From Boswellia sacra (Eukaryota; Streptophyta; Magnoliopsida; Sapindales; Burseraceae), in contig SNVD02002289.1 in NCBI GenBank assembly GCA_013180625.2, positions 930,001 through 994,000 of the forward strand: a stretch of DNA of 64,000 bases. Direction: 5' to 3'. Position numbers and translations under genes: made by a program. The notes under the pieces were generated by a model. That model had not been told where the DNA came from. It searched no databases and worked only from the letters and a program-made list of their open reading frames with translations. How positions within the stretch are numbered: position 1 is the first letter of the stretch; every line of letters starts with the position of its first letter. Below, piece after piece: positions 46,632-58,042 of the stretch.

Positions 46632-47938
46632 ACCATTTAAGTCGTTATGTTATTAATAATGGAAAGTGGTAAAGCCAACTTAAATGGGAAGGAGATAGTT
46701 ATTCTATGGTGATTAAGTGGTTCTTGTTTATTGCGATTCCAAATTATACTTGCTAGCTTGTTTGTATATAATGTCCCCTCAAGGCTTTCTTTCTTAATAT
46801 GTGGACCTGGGTTCAATTGTTTTACTTGATACAGATCGTTTTGTTTCTTAATAACAAGGAAAATGTTAATTTGCCATATGACAATGATCGTATTTTTCTT
46901 TCATATTTTGTTTGAAATGATAGCATATAGGTTGTATTGATTTTTTGTTTTGTTTTGAGTATTTCTCTAGTCGCTTGGTTGGCTCACTTGTCGCAGTTGC
47001 CAATGTATATGATAGCAATTCATTTCTATTATGTGCCATAAAATTATTCAAATTATACTGTATAATTTTTCATTTTTCTCCTTATTTCTATTTTACGTAC
47101 GTGTGCGCATATTTTATATATCACTAGCACGATTTATGTATTCATTCTCTTCCAAATCCAAGAGTGGTGCTCCACGATGAGCTACCAAGCAATGCAAGGC
47201 GGGGTGGGGCTGTTTCGGTATCAAACTGAAGTGCATGTTATTGGAGGCAAAAATTATAGAGAACGCATGTTCACATTTTTTCAACTTGAAATGTTTCAAC
47301 CAAGTTATGTTTGATCGGGTATATGGCATCTTTTATTTTGTGGGCTTATTTTTATTTGTACATTTTTAGCTTCTTCTCAGGGTTGAATGGGTCATCTTAC
47401 GGCAAGTCATTGTTTCGTTTTGTGGTGCGGGAATCTTTGTAAATTTTTTTATATGATTAGTTCTATTCAACTTTCATTTTTCATCTCTTCAATTCCATTT
47501 TTATTTTTCATTAGTTTTGGAGAGTTCGATCCCTTTTTATTTGAATTTTCAAATAATTCCCCTAGAGTGGTCCACTTGGGTGTTTTGATGGGTTGATGAC
47601 TTTTTGAACTTTGGGATTCATATTCATATTCTTTCGTGAATGATCAAAAAGTGGGGTCATTCAAAAGGTTGGATCTATAGTGCTAGATGACTCAATTGAA
47701 AAAAGTTTGGCTTCACAATAATCACTTATATCAAGTGTTCGTTAATTATTTTTGGATGCCTGATACTTATTTTTGGGAATCTACTTATTACTGTTCGTTA
47801 GTTTATCTAATCTTTTGTTTTATTTTGATCTAACATATGACTTTATCATATATGCTTGTAGTGTTGAACATTAGACTAATATTATTTGTGAGACAGTAAT
47901 GCACATATATAAGAGAGAAATACCATATATAAAAATTA
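46632..47938 (+). repeat. Segmental duplication, copy B, downstream part
   Basis: Collinear with 39803-41489; see that entry. No coding signal. Confidence 0.78.
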
Positions 47939-48629
47939 GGAATGACAAAACAACCTGGCTGAGCTTGGGGACTTGGAAAACTCAAACATTCGGGGCTAGG
48001 GTGTGATTTTTCTACTCGATCGAGGCCAAGGTTGGGATAGAGATGTCGGGGTTGGCGACTTAGAATTGAATCCGCAATATGTAATTAAAATTATTTCAAT
48101 TTAATCCATCAATTTTCAATTCTTAAATATAACTCTTTAAGCTTAAACCCATAAACTATTTTAATAAAATAACGCATAAAAGCCTAGCAACTTAGCACAA
48201 GCCCAGGCTTAACCCAACCCACCTAAATTGAAATCACCTTTTTAAAATAAATTAAATGAGTTTTAAAAAATTACAATAGAGAAGATTATAACCCACTCCC
48301 TATTGTAAACCATAAGATAATAAGTAAGGCAAGGCACAACTTGGCTATAACCTACTTTGCAATTATAAGTGTGATGTACAAAGTCTTAAAATCACCTTTG
48401 TAAAATAAGAAATTGAAAGATTTCATTGAAATTGTTCGTTTGGAAGTTTCTCGAAAAGCTAATCATAGGTTCTTCTCTCTATCGGAACAATAGGGTCATT
48501 ATGCTCATTACTAAACTTGTTGAAGAGGTGAAATATAACCAAGGTATATCTTTTTTATCAGAGGTTGAATCGATCATCATAAGAAGAGTTAGGCCAAAAA
48601 TTATGATACATTCTGGGAAAATCAAACTT
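47939..48629. other. AT-rich spacer, no gene recognised
   Basis: A 103-codon frame starts at 48426 and runs into the inverted repeat that follows; no known domain. Its last third is the reverse complement of repeat sequence, so it is probably not a gene. Confidence 0.45.
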
Positions 48630-48935
48630 CCACTAAAGTTAGTAACCTATGGAAATATTTTACTTTTTCAAATAAACAACAAGTTTGATATATATAAAAA
48701 GATTTTATGTTGGATATTTGTGGATCTTTTTATTTGAAAATTATTATACTTGTTTCTGTGTAAGAGTTGATCACAAATCCTTTTCTGTTTTTGTGGTTCT
48801 ATTAATTCATACACCTTTTGTTGTAGTGCTTATACTGTGAATAATACTATACTTACAAAGTTTGTATATAAAGTTAATGTGGTATTACTCATTCAATGCC
48901 ATATGAATTATCAACATTTATTATATTAACTTGTT
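48630..48935 (-). repeat. Inverted copy of the 360-bp repeat (R1)
   Basis: Reverse complement of about 54650-54970: for example GTTAGTAACCTATGGAAATATTTTA here against TAAAATATTTCCATAGGTTACTAAC at 54940-54964. It contains a CACTACAAcAAAAGG motif in the inverted sense near 48825. Confidence 0.82.
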
Positions 48936-48944
48936 TATATTTAT

Positions 48945-49775
48945 CAAAATAATATAAAATAAGCAACATAAGATTATGATTATTAAGCACATCTCAAAGG
49001 ATTAGAGAATCCTTATTCTCATATCAAGGGTTTCACCCTTTCACTTTAGCAAGAGAGAAATTAGAAAGACATTATAAGAGAAAGAAAACAAATTGCAAGA
49101 AAAAGAAGATTTATTAATAGCATAAAAACACGAGAGAGGAACACAATACAGGATCCCAGCCAAGGCCAAGATGCTCCAATGGGTCACAAGGCACCTTTAT
49201 TTATAGATACATTCAGGGGCAAACTTGTCAAATTATAAAGGAATAATTGTCAAATATTAGATGCACCAACTTCGACAATTAGGATAATTAGGTGAACCGA
49301 TTTTGATCACTGATTTTGACATTGAATTACTCAGAATTTTAATCATATCTCTTCATGAAAGTCGTAGATATTTCTCTCAGCTTTCTAGAACATCTTGATT
49401 CATACAATTTGGATACATATCTTGAGAGATATGGTCAAAATATTGAGGCATGGTTAGGCTGGGCCGAAACTGCAGATGGATTCACTTCAAGCCCATTTTT
49501 TGTCCACTAAGAGCCCGAATTTGATGAAGCTTTGAAATACAATCTTGTAGATAATTTAATCAGCTTTCCAAAACATTAAGATTTGCACCATTTTGATAAA
49601 CAAATAGAGAGTTATGCCCATTTTACCGAACATGTAACAAAACCAAAATTAAGAGAAAGTTAATTCCAAAGATGCAAAGACTACAAATATGCTTAAGTTG
49701 AGGAATTTAATGACACTATTAATGCAATATGATGAACTAAACTCTTATTAAGCATATATATTTAACTGTTCTTCA
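48945..49775 (-). repeat. Displaced piece of a family B LTR
   Basis: Matches the last 820 bp of the B1 LTR as read on + (13787-14610): AACATAAGATTATGAT ... CTTATTAAGCATATATATTTAA ... TTCTTCA. It stops inside the LTR at nearly the same point where the 5' LTR of B3 begins (55862) and is in the opposite orientation to B3. Together the two pieces make one LTR. Confidence 0.85.
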
Positions 49776-50440
49776 TTAATATGATAAAGATTGACCTAAC
49801 ACAAACACAACTCGTTCATTATTCGTGTCATGAAGGATCAACACGAACACGAACACGACAAGATTATTAAATGGGTAACACGACATGACACGCGAATATG
49901 AACACGGTTTTGACACGTTTACACGATTGACACGACCCGTTTATAGTTACGACACAATTATATATTAAAATATATTTTTAAATGAAAAGGTCATAACATA
50001 ATATACAAAATTAAACAAAATTAAATACCAAAAAATAATACAAATTTGAATATTTGATTTAGGAAATTAGAAATTAAAGGTGATGTGTCCAGTGTCCTTC
50101 TAATTATATTAAGACAATAAAATATTATAATTTTTAATTTGTATTATTTAATATGTGTAAAAATTATAAAATATTATTCGTGTCCATAATTGTGTTAATC
50201 GTGTTTTAATTTATATTTGTGTAAATCGTGTTTAATATATATGCGTGTCATAAATGGATTTGTGTCATAAATGGGTCGTGTCATATTTGTGTTTGCGGGT
50301 TGAAGGCATTTAACACGAACACGACACGATTATTAAACGAATTGAAAATTTCGACAAGAACACGATTAAAGTAAACCCAAACCCATAAAGTTTTGTGTCA
50401 TGTCATGTTGGATTCGCATGACCCAAATTCCCACCCCTAA
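49776..50440. repeat. ACACGA-rich dispersed repeat
   Basis: Dense in variants of ACACGAACACGACACG at both ends (49845-49945 and 50255-50365), with an AT-rich centre; its right end reads ATTCCCACCCCTAATT. Such sequences recur in plant intergenic DNA, probably as a non-autonomous DNA transposon; termini not resolved. Confidence 0.5.
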
Positions 50441-51382
50441 TTGTTAGTTGAAAATGACTAATCATGGTGATAGTTTAGCTAAAGACAATTTAGAGGGTTA
50501 TGTGTCTAGCTCAAAAGACTAACTTGATATGAAGTGACTAACCTATATAAGTCCCACAGCCCCTCTTGATAATCCAACGTAGGACTAAGAAAACCCACCT
50601 AGGACAAGGCTCCCTCGATGTAAGGTGCAAGGTTGATCCATTATTCAAAATCGAGGATGTTGGACGTATCACATTGTGATGCACAAGCAATTAACAAACA
50701 AGAGTAATCGAAATAATCCAAAAACAGATTTCGAGGCAGTGGGGTGATCAACCTCTTTATAAACATCAAGACCCCCTTTTAATATCCAATGTCTGACTAA
50801 CAGATAAATTAGGTGTCGAGAGGAATTTATAGGAGTAGTTCTACAGATATAAACTGGACTTAACAAAATATTACAAGACAAATAAAATATAATCAAGATG
50901 GTTGTATAAGTTAGTTGTATGTATAGAATTATTATTTTTATTAGTATTGACGGACCCATATTAAACAAAACTATTAGTTGTTCGATTTACCAAATAAATA
51001 AAACTCCCTAACATCATAATGCACGATTTGTTTATACTAATTTCCCCTACAAATTATCTTTCAAGTTTTAGATAGAACCTAACTTTATATGAATGGAACA
51101 ATTTGTTAGTTCATGTTAATTCTAAGTCTTTTATGACATGTGGAAGTTATGTATACTAACTTCCGAGAAATAAAATACTTGATTGCTTTTTTTTTTTAAC
51201 AAAAAAAAATTGCCACAAGAGCTCATTCATGTTTAGATTAGCTTTCATGAAATTGATATACCATGAATTGTGTTACTTGGGTTTACGTACTACCTACGGC
51301 ACAACAATTGCAACCGTCCTATCACAATTGGTTGGACCCACTCTTGTGCCTTTCTTGACTTTTCATTCTTAGAACTGCTAAC

Positions 51383-51424
<42 letters not shown>

Positions 51425-52284
51425 CAATGATAATAATAATCTTCTATTTATAAGAAGAAACCATACTCAAGATTTTTCATTTCCATGAAATTGAGATGCC
51501 CCATGGGCCATGATACGCTTTTATTTTTCCAACTAGGTTCCTATGTTACTATTTAATGGTTCACAAAATAATTGTAAGAAATCAATATTATTTTATTTTA
51601 AATTTTTTAAGACGATCAAGTGATTATGTAAAGATCAGACAATTCCAAGATTAATTAGGTTGGATTATTTTTTATTCCAAGGTTAATTAAATTGGATTAT
51701 TTTCGATCTTGAGTCAAGTACGAACAATATCATATAAAAAATCAAATTAGTTGTTTTCAATTCAACTTATCTTCATAGTACAAATAATTATGAAAAATTC
51801 TAGATGTGAATAAATATAAAACATTAATTACTGGGAATTAATCAAAGTACAACATTTTACACTTTTGATTCACAATGAGAGCTCAAACCGTATTTTGATT
51901 TGATTGAAATCACAACGTCATGTAGGATTTAAGAGCTAAATCGGTTGTTCATTCCAGAATTTTGATCAGAGAAAAAAATAATTATTATTTTTTACAACAT
52001 TTTTCAATAATTAATAAGGATTTATCTCTTTAATAATTAATTTACACTTAATTGGTTAGAAACATAGCAAAGTTAAACCAGGGCAGATAAGGTGGCCACA
52101 CAATGTTCATGAATTGCCTTTGGGTTGAATGCAGGTTAAAGCACAATTAGTACTCAAATAATGCGAGGTGGCAATCACAATTTCCAAGTCTTCCTTTGCA
52201 CGTGATGTTTGGTTTTTCCGATAATAGCTAGGACCTACATTTGTGTTCTCTTAAACATCTTGCCATCAGAAGAAATAAATAAAG
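50441..52284. other. AT-rich intergenic, no gene recognised
   Basis: No coding signal. It contains an (AAT)n microsatellite near 51384-51440, whose poly-Asn frame should be ignored. Confidence 0.5.
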
Positions 52285-52740
52285 TTGGTAAATATAAAAA
52301 CAAGCACAATAACTTTCAAATAAAAATTATATAAAAATTATGATAAAAACTTTTTATATGAGTTAACTTGTAACTGACTTGAATAATTAAAATATTTCCT
52401 TGAGTTACTAAATTTATAGGCAACCACGGGCACTAAAGAGCTGATCATGAATTTTTTGTTCAACCATTCCCATAATTTCAGTGAAAATCAAAACTTATTG
52501 TTTTTTATGATAGCTTGGGTAAATAAGAATTATCTTTTTGCACTTGAATGAGTAGAAAAAGGAAATGAGTATATACAAGATTGATTAAAGAAGTCATCTT
52601 ACAATATTCAAAGTCTCCTGCAATATGAGTTTTGGTTTTCATGACAAGATAGTCAAATTCCATATCCATAATGTAAGAAAGAATGATGAAGACAGAGTGG
52701 GATGATTCCAAGTCTTCTATAAAGAAAAAGAGGAAAGGAA
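52285..52740 (+). repeat. Diverged copy of the R-type repeat (R2)
   Basis: Resembles 54835-55285, for example TGAGTATATACAAGATT near 52567 against 55118, and GATAGTCAAATTCC near 52647 against 55199. More diverged than the tandem units further right. Confidence 0.6.
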
Positions 52741-52751
52741 AATTGCTATGG

Positions 52752-52936
52752 TACATTAGATGTATCATACATCAATTTTTAAAATTGTATAAAAATTGTA
52801 AATAAGCGTATAAAAGTTATAAATAAGTATATAAAAATTGTAAAGTTGTAAAGTTATAAACTTTTATACACTTGTTTACAACTTTTATATATTTATTTAC
52901 AACTTTTATACAATTTTAGAAATCCGATGTATTGTA
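52752..52936. repeat. Hairpin MITE-like element
   Basis: An almost complete inverted repeat. The left arm runs from GATGTATCATACATC through TAAAATTGTATAAAAATTG; the right arm is its reverse complement, ending CAATTTTAGAAATCCGATGTATTG. Each arm is built of short direct repeats of the type GTATAAAAGTTGTAAATAA. No coding capacity. Confidence 0.7.
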
Positions 52937-53390
52937 GTATGACTCTGCTCATAAAATAATTATGTATGTATAACCTACTTAAACAATCAAACCAATAAAA
53001 TGTCAAAACAATCAAACTAAAACAATGTGACTTGACACAAATTAGATAGTGGATCCTACTTTATTTATTAACAAATTTTTAATTTTTATTTTCTTTTTAT
53101 TTTTATTCATTTAGTGAATTTGTGTCACATGAGATTGTATAGATTTGATTATTTAGGTTGATTGTATACCTAGAACTACTCATACTCATAATGTATAGCA
53201 ATGCAATAATGATAGATTTACAACTTATATACAATACAAATTCTATAACCTAATGTGGCAATCTACAAAACAAAATCCTATTAGAGATGTAACTCCCCCA
53301 ATTTCCTTTTTTTTTTTTTAGTTTTTTAATCCTCAAGTGAATTGTTGTCATGTAGACTACCACAACGAATTGTAAAGTTTGAGTTATATG

Positions 53391-54210
53391 TATAGTAAAA
53401 CCTTGATAATGAGTGTTCAATAAATTAATTATCTCGATTAAATAATAAAATCTTCTGTCTCAAGTCGGGCCAATGTATTAAATTAATAAATTCGTTAAAT
53501 ATATACAATAATATTTTTTTTTCAAATCCTTTGGGCCTAATGAAAATATAAATTAATAATTGACCGAATACAGATCATGAATAACATATAAATTCATAAT
53601 ATTAAGGATTAATTTTTTACATAACAAATTTTAGTTTTTCAAATCTGCTTTTCTTTTTTTTTTTTTTAAATTTGATCTAAAGTTTTTTGTTTTTTCTTTG
53701 TATCTAAACTAAACTCAATCTCATACTTAATTTTTTGCCAAGCAAGCACCATATTTGCTATATGTTTTTCACATTATAGCAAGTAATTATTGAGGGTTAC
53801 AATTGCTACACAACTATTATTTGGATCATGATTATCATTATTCAACATATTCATTACTCCTTCAATAATCTCTTGTTAGTAGGCGATTCCATCACCATAT
53901 CATTTTCACTAGTGTAAATTATAATGTGCTCAACATCAATTGCACTTCCATAGCATAAAGTAGAAATAACATTATACAATTCATTACCTTTGGACCACAT
54001 TGACTCATTATATTTTTATTTATAATAAGTACAAAAATCTCGATAAAAAAATACAATACAATAATTAAAACATAAAAATCTTCTTAAATCCATAATTCTT
54101 TATTTATCAACAAATTAACAAGTTATTCATTTATCGATAAATAAATAATCTTGATAAAATAATAATTTCTCAATGTCCTAATAGTATTAATTTATTGAGA
54201 TTTTACTATA
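53391..54210. mobile_element. Emigrant/pogo-like DNA transposon remnant
   Basis: Begins TATAGTAAAACCTTGATAA and ends in the inverted TTATTGAGATTTTACTATA. The termini resemble the Emigrant/Lemi1 terminal repeat (AGTAAAACCTCTATAAATTAATA) with TA at each edge. About 820 bp, longer than a bare MITE. The middle may retain a transposase fragment on the minus strand, too decayed to assert. Confidence 0.5.
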
Positions 54211-54219
54211 TGTTGTAAG

Positions 54220-55861
54220 TCTAGCTTCACTTACAAAGTCTGTCTCTAAAATTTGTTTACAAAATTGATGTGGCATCAAGGAAATGGAATGATGAATATA
54301 AAAAGTTAATATAATAAATGTTGATAATTCACGTGACATTGAATGAGTAATACCACATTAATTTTGCATATAAACTTTGTAAGTATAGTATTATTCATTG
54401 TATAGGCACTACAAAAAAAGGTGTTACTAGCACTAGAAAAACAAAAAAGGATTCGTGATCAACTCTTACATAGAAACAAGTATAATAATTTTCAAATAAA
54501 AAAATTCATAAATATGTAAAGTAATCATTTTATATATATCAAACTTGTAGTTTATTTGAAAAAGTAAAATATTTCCTTGATTGCAATAATGCTTCACTTA
54601 CATAGTTTGTCTATAAAATATGTTTACAAAATTGATGTGATATCAAGTGAATGGAATGATGAATAAAAAAAAGTTAATATAATAAATGTTGATAATTCAT
54701 ATGGCATTGAATGTGTAATACCACATTAACTTTGTATACAAACTTTGTAAGTATAGTATTATTCACAGTATAAGCACTACAAAAAAGGGTGTATGAATTA
54801 ATAGAACCACAAAAACAAAAAAGGATTTGTGATCAACTCTTACATAGAAACAAGTATAATGATATTCAAATAAAAAGATCCATAAATATCCAACATAAAA
54901 TCTTTTTATATATATCAAACTTGTAGTTTATTTGAACAACTAAAATATTTCCATAGGTTACTAACTTTATAGGCACCCAGTATAGTGGCATGTTGAAGAG
55001 TTTATGAGTTGTTTGTTCCTCATTCCATAATTTAGAGAAAATAAAAATGATATTTTTAGCATATTTTGGGATAAATAAGAAATATCTGTTTGCAATTGAT
55101 TGGGTAGAAAAATAAAATGAGTATATACAGTATTTATAGAAGAATTCATCTTACAATTCAAAGTCTCCTTTAAACATGAGGCTCGGTTCTTATGAAAAGA
55201 TAGTCAAATCTAATAAATGTGATATAAGAAAAAAGCGAAGAAGACAGAGAGTGAAAAAATTCTAAGTCTTCTGTAAAGACTTGGAAAGTCTAGTAAATTG
55301 AAACAAAAATTTAAAGTTAGTGCATATATACGACGTCTGAATAATAATTTTAACAACGGGGCCTACAAGCTAAAGTCTTGGCCAGGTTGCAATATTTTCA
55401 ATAAGTTCATAATGAGGATATTTTATTTTCTCAAAAAAAGAAGAAGAATATTATGTAATTGTTGTTATGATGTGGCATTAAGTGAATGGAATGATGAACA
55501 TCGAAAGCGAATATAATAAATATTGATAATCCATGTGACATTGAATGAGTAATACCACATTAATTTTGTATACAAACTTTATAAGTATAGAATTATTCAC
55601 TGTATAGGCACTACAAGAAAATGTGTTTCAATTTATAGCACCAAAAAAAAAGTATTTGTGATCAATTCTTACACAGGAACAAGTATTATGATTTTCAAAT
55701 AAAAAGATTCATTAATATGTAAAGTAATATTTTTATATATATCAAACTTGTAGTTTATTTGAAAAAATAAAATATTTCCTTGATTGCAATAATGCTTTAC
55801 TTACATAGTCTGTCTATGAAATATGTTTATAAAATTGATGTGGTATCAAGTGAACGGAATG
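54220..55861 (+). repeat. Tandem array of the roughly 360-bp R repeat
   Basis: Unit starts (GCTTcACTTACAtAGTcTGTCT) are at about 54232, 54590 and 55794, with a longer variant between 54930 and 55440. Units share AATGAGTAATACCACATTAA, TATTATTCA, GGCACTACAAgAAA and TTGTGATCAACTCTTACA. The CACTACAAGAAA at 55609 looks like a CACTA terminus but lies within the unit. The array ends abruptly in the family B LTR at 55862. Confidence 0.75.
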
Positions 55862-56387
55862 TATTTATTTTCTTAATCAATCTTGACACTACTCGTAAAG
55901 TGGAGGTCTTGATCGATTGTCGACAATCCTCGGCACATCAAATGCTTGGATCCTTTCTAGATGTCGTATGGTTCTTCCTTACCGACATAAATCTAGTTAG
56001 GAACCTTGATTTGTTGTAGACATATGGTGATTGGCACATTGGATGCTTGAACCCATTTACAAGTAGTGGTATAAATATTGGTAACGAAACCAATATAATT
56101 CATATAACTAAAATGGGCTACTTATCCTTATTTGATATATTAAAGGTCGATCCCCTAACCTTAGCTTTCATTATCATTGTGTTAATTTGTTTTACTAGCG
56201 TATTTTAATTATTCTCATCTATTGTTGATAAATATCTTGTCATATCTTTAAATCATTCATATCACATTTGTTTAGCTTATAATTTGTAGCGCTAAAATCC
56301 TCTTCCTCATAGATCGACCCCGGTCTCACTGGGTTTATTACTTTGACACTCCTATACTTGGGAGACAATCGTTTTTTGGATGTGTCA
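55862..56387 (+). repeat. B3 5' LTR, truncated on its outer side
   Basis: Matches the family B LTR from the middle (TTTCTTAATCAATCTTGAC) to its end TGTGTCA at 56387. The outer 820 bp are missing here; a matching piece in inverted orientation lies at 48945-49775. Confidence 0.88.
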
Positions 56388-56393
56388 AGTTTT

Positions 56394-56411
56394 TGGCGCT
56401 GTTGCCGAGGA
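56394..56411 (+). other. B3 primer binding site (tRNA-Asp)
   Basis: TGGCGCTGTTGCCGAGGA matches the complement of the tRNA-Asp 3' end at 16 of 18 bases, six bases after the LTR end. Confidence 0.88.
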
Positions 56412-56579
56412 AGGTAAAAATTGGCGTGCAAAATTGTAAGTATTTACTTCTCTCATTTTAGATCTTAATTTTTTACTTTGTTGTGTGTTCATCTTTTCTT
56501 CTCTCTTTCTTGCATGAAAATTTGGTCACTAACATCTTGTGGTAGACTTGTTAGAAAAACATCATCTTTCTTGGAAAAC

Positions 56580-57990
56580 ATGGCCGACAATCTAGTGGAA
56601 ATGTTCACGGATGAAGGTGACAACCATTCCCAACAAAATAATCGAAACCAACCAAGAACCCTTAGAGATTACATGAATCCGGTAAGGACTAGTACACCAT
56701 CTTGTGTAGTTTCTTCTCCCAATTTAATCCATTTCAATTTCAAACCAAGTTTTGTTCGCCTTCTACCTACCTTTCATGGCCTTGATATGGAGAACCCATA
56801 TTCACACTTAAAAATCTTTGAAGAGGTGTGTAACTCCTACAGTGACCCAAATTGTAGCATAAACACCATTAGATTAAAGCTTTTTCTTTTTTTCTTAAAA
56901 GATAAAGCTAGAATACGGCTACAAAATTTGAGGTTGAATTCCATCAGTTCATGGGATGAGATGAAATCATAATTTTTGAAAAAAAAATTTCTACCCATAG
57001 AACAAATTCTCTTAAAAGACAAATTTTCAATTTCACTCAAAAACAGGGGGAAACCCTTTACCAATGTTAGGATAGGTGTAAGGAACTACTTAATACATGT
57101 CCTCACCATGGGTTTGATCCTTGGAGAATAGTTGCACACTTCTATGAAGGATTAACACCTTAAGATAGGCAACTAGTAGAATTAATGTGTAATGAAGAAT
57201 TTGGAGATAAAGACCCTAAGGAAGCAATTGACTACCTAGATTCCTTGGTAGAAAAGGTACAAAATTGGGACACTACTGGCACCTATGAGGTACCAAGCAA
57301 GGCCCCAACCTCAACATCCAATATAGGCATTCACAACCTTAGGGAAGACCATGACCTTCAAGCCAAATATGCATCCCTAACTAGAAAAGTCGAGGCTTTA
57401 GAGATGAAAAAGAGTGGTCAATTGAATTCTATTCACGAAATTATCTGTCACATCTGTAATGATAATGAACATGCTACTGATGAAGAAGCCAATGCCTTGA
57501 ACACTTTCAAAAGGACAAATCACAATCCTTATTCACAAACCTATAATCCCGGTTGGAGAAATCATCCAAATTTTAGTTGAAAAAATAACAATCATGCACA
57601 ATCTTCACAGGTCCCTTTTCAAACACGACAAAATTTTCAAAATTCTCATGATCATGCATACGCTCCTCCTCCTAGGAATGACCTTGAAGAAACATTGCAT
57701 TCATTCATTACAAAGCAAGAGACTTTCAATAGTCAAACTGCTCAAACATTAGCAATTTTTTCAGACACTCTTGCAAAATTTGCATCTACATTTAGCATCC
57801 AAGAGAAAGGGAAATTTCCTTCTCAAACATTGCAAAACCCCAAAGATCAATCTAACACAAATGCAGGGAGTTCAAGTAACCATTATTTTGACCAAGCCAA
57901 ATCAGTCATGACCCTTCGTAATGGTAAGGTTGTTGAAAAACAAATTCCTAACCCTTGTGATAAAGAAGAAGAATCAATCTCTAAAGGATA
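56580..57990 (+). pseudogene. B3 gag, degenerate
   Basis: The start at 56580 (MADNLVEMFTDEG) is chosen over the upstream in-frame ATG at 56478 because it begins the recognisable Athila gag. The core is present (FVRLLPTFHGLDMENPYSHL, IRLKLFLFFLKDKARIRLQNL) and stops at 56970. Later parts are open at 57185-57580 (DKDPKEAIDYLDSLVEKVQNW), where the zinc knuckle is incomplete (CHICNDNEHATD, last Cys lost), and at 57695-57991. Several stops and frame breaks; collinear with B1 gag. Confidence 0.85.
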
Positions 57991-58042
57991 GGAAGAGGTT
58001 GCCAAACCAACACCTAGCAAAGAAGAAGCCAAATCCCCATCT

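Noticed and set aside
48426..48737. 103-codon host-like open frame
   Set aside because: No domain recognised and its end overlaps the inverted R repeat; likely chance.
51270..51488. Open frame with poly-Asn run
   Set aside because: Reading of an (AAT)n microsatellite; no other protein feature.
56240..56431. Minus-strand frames in family B LTRs (also near 13082, 18282, 18547)
   Set aside because: They recur because the LTR recurs; no coding function is expected in LTRs.
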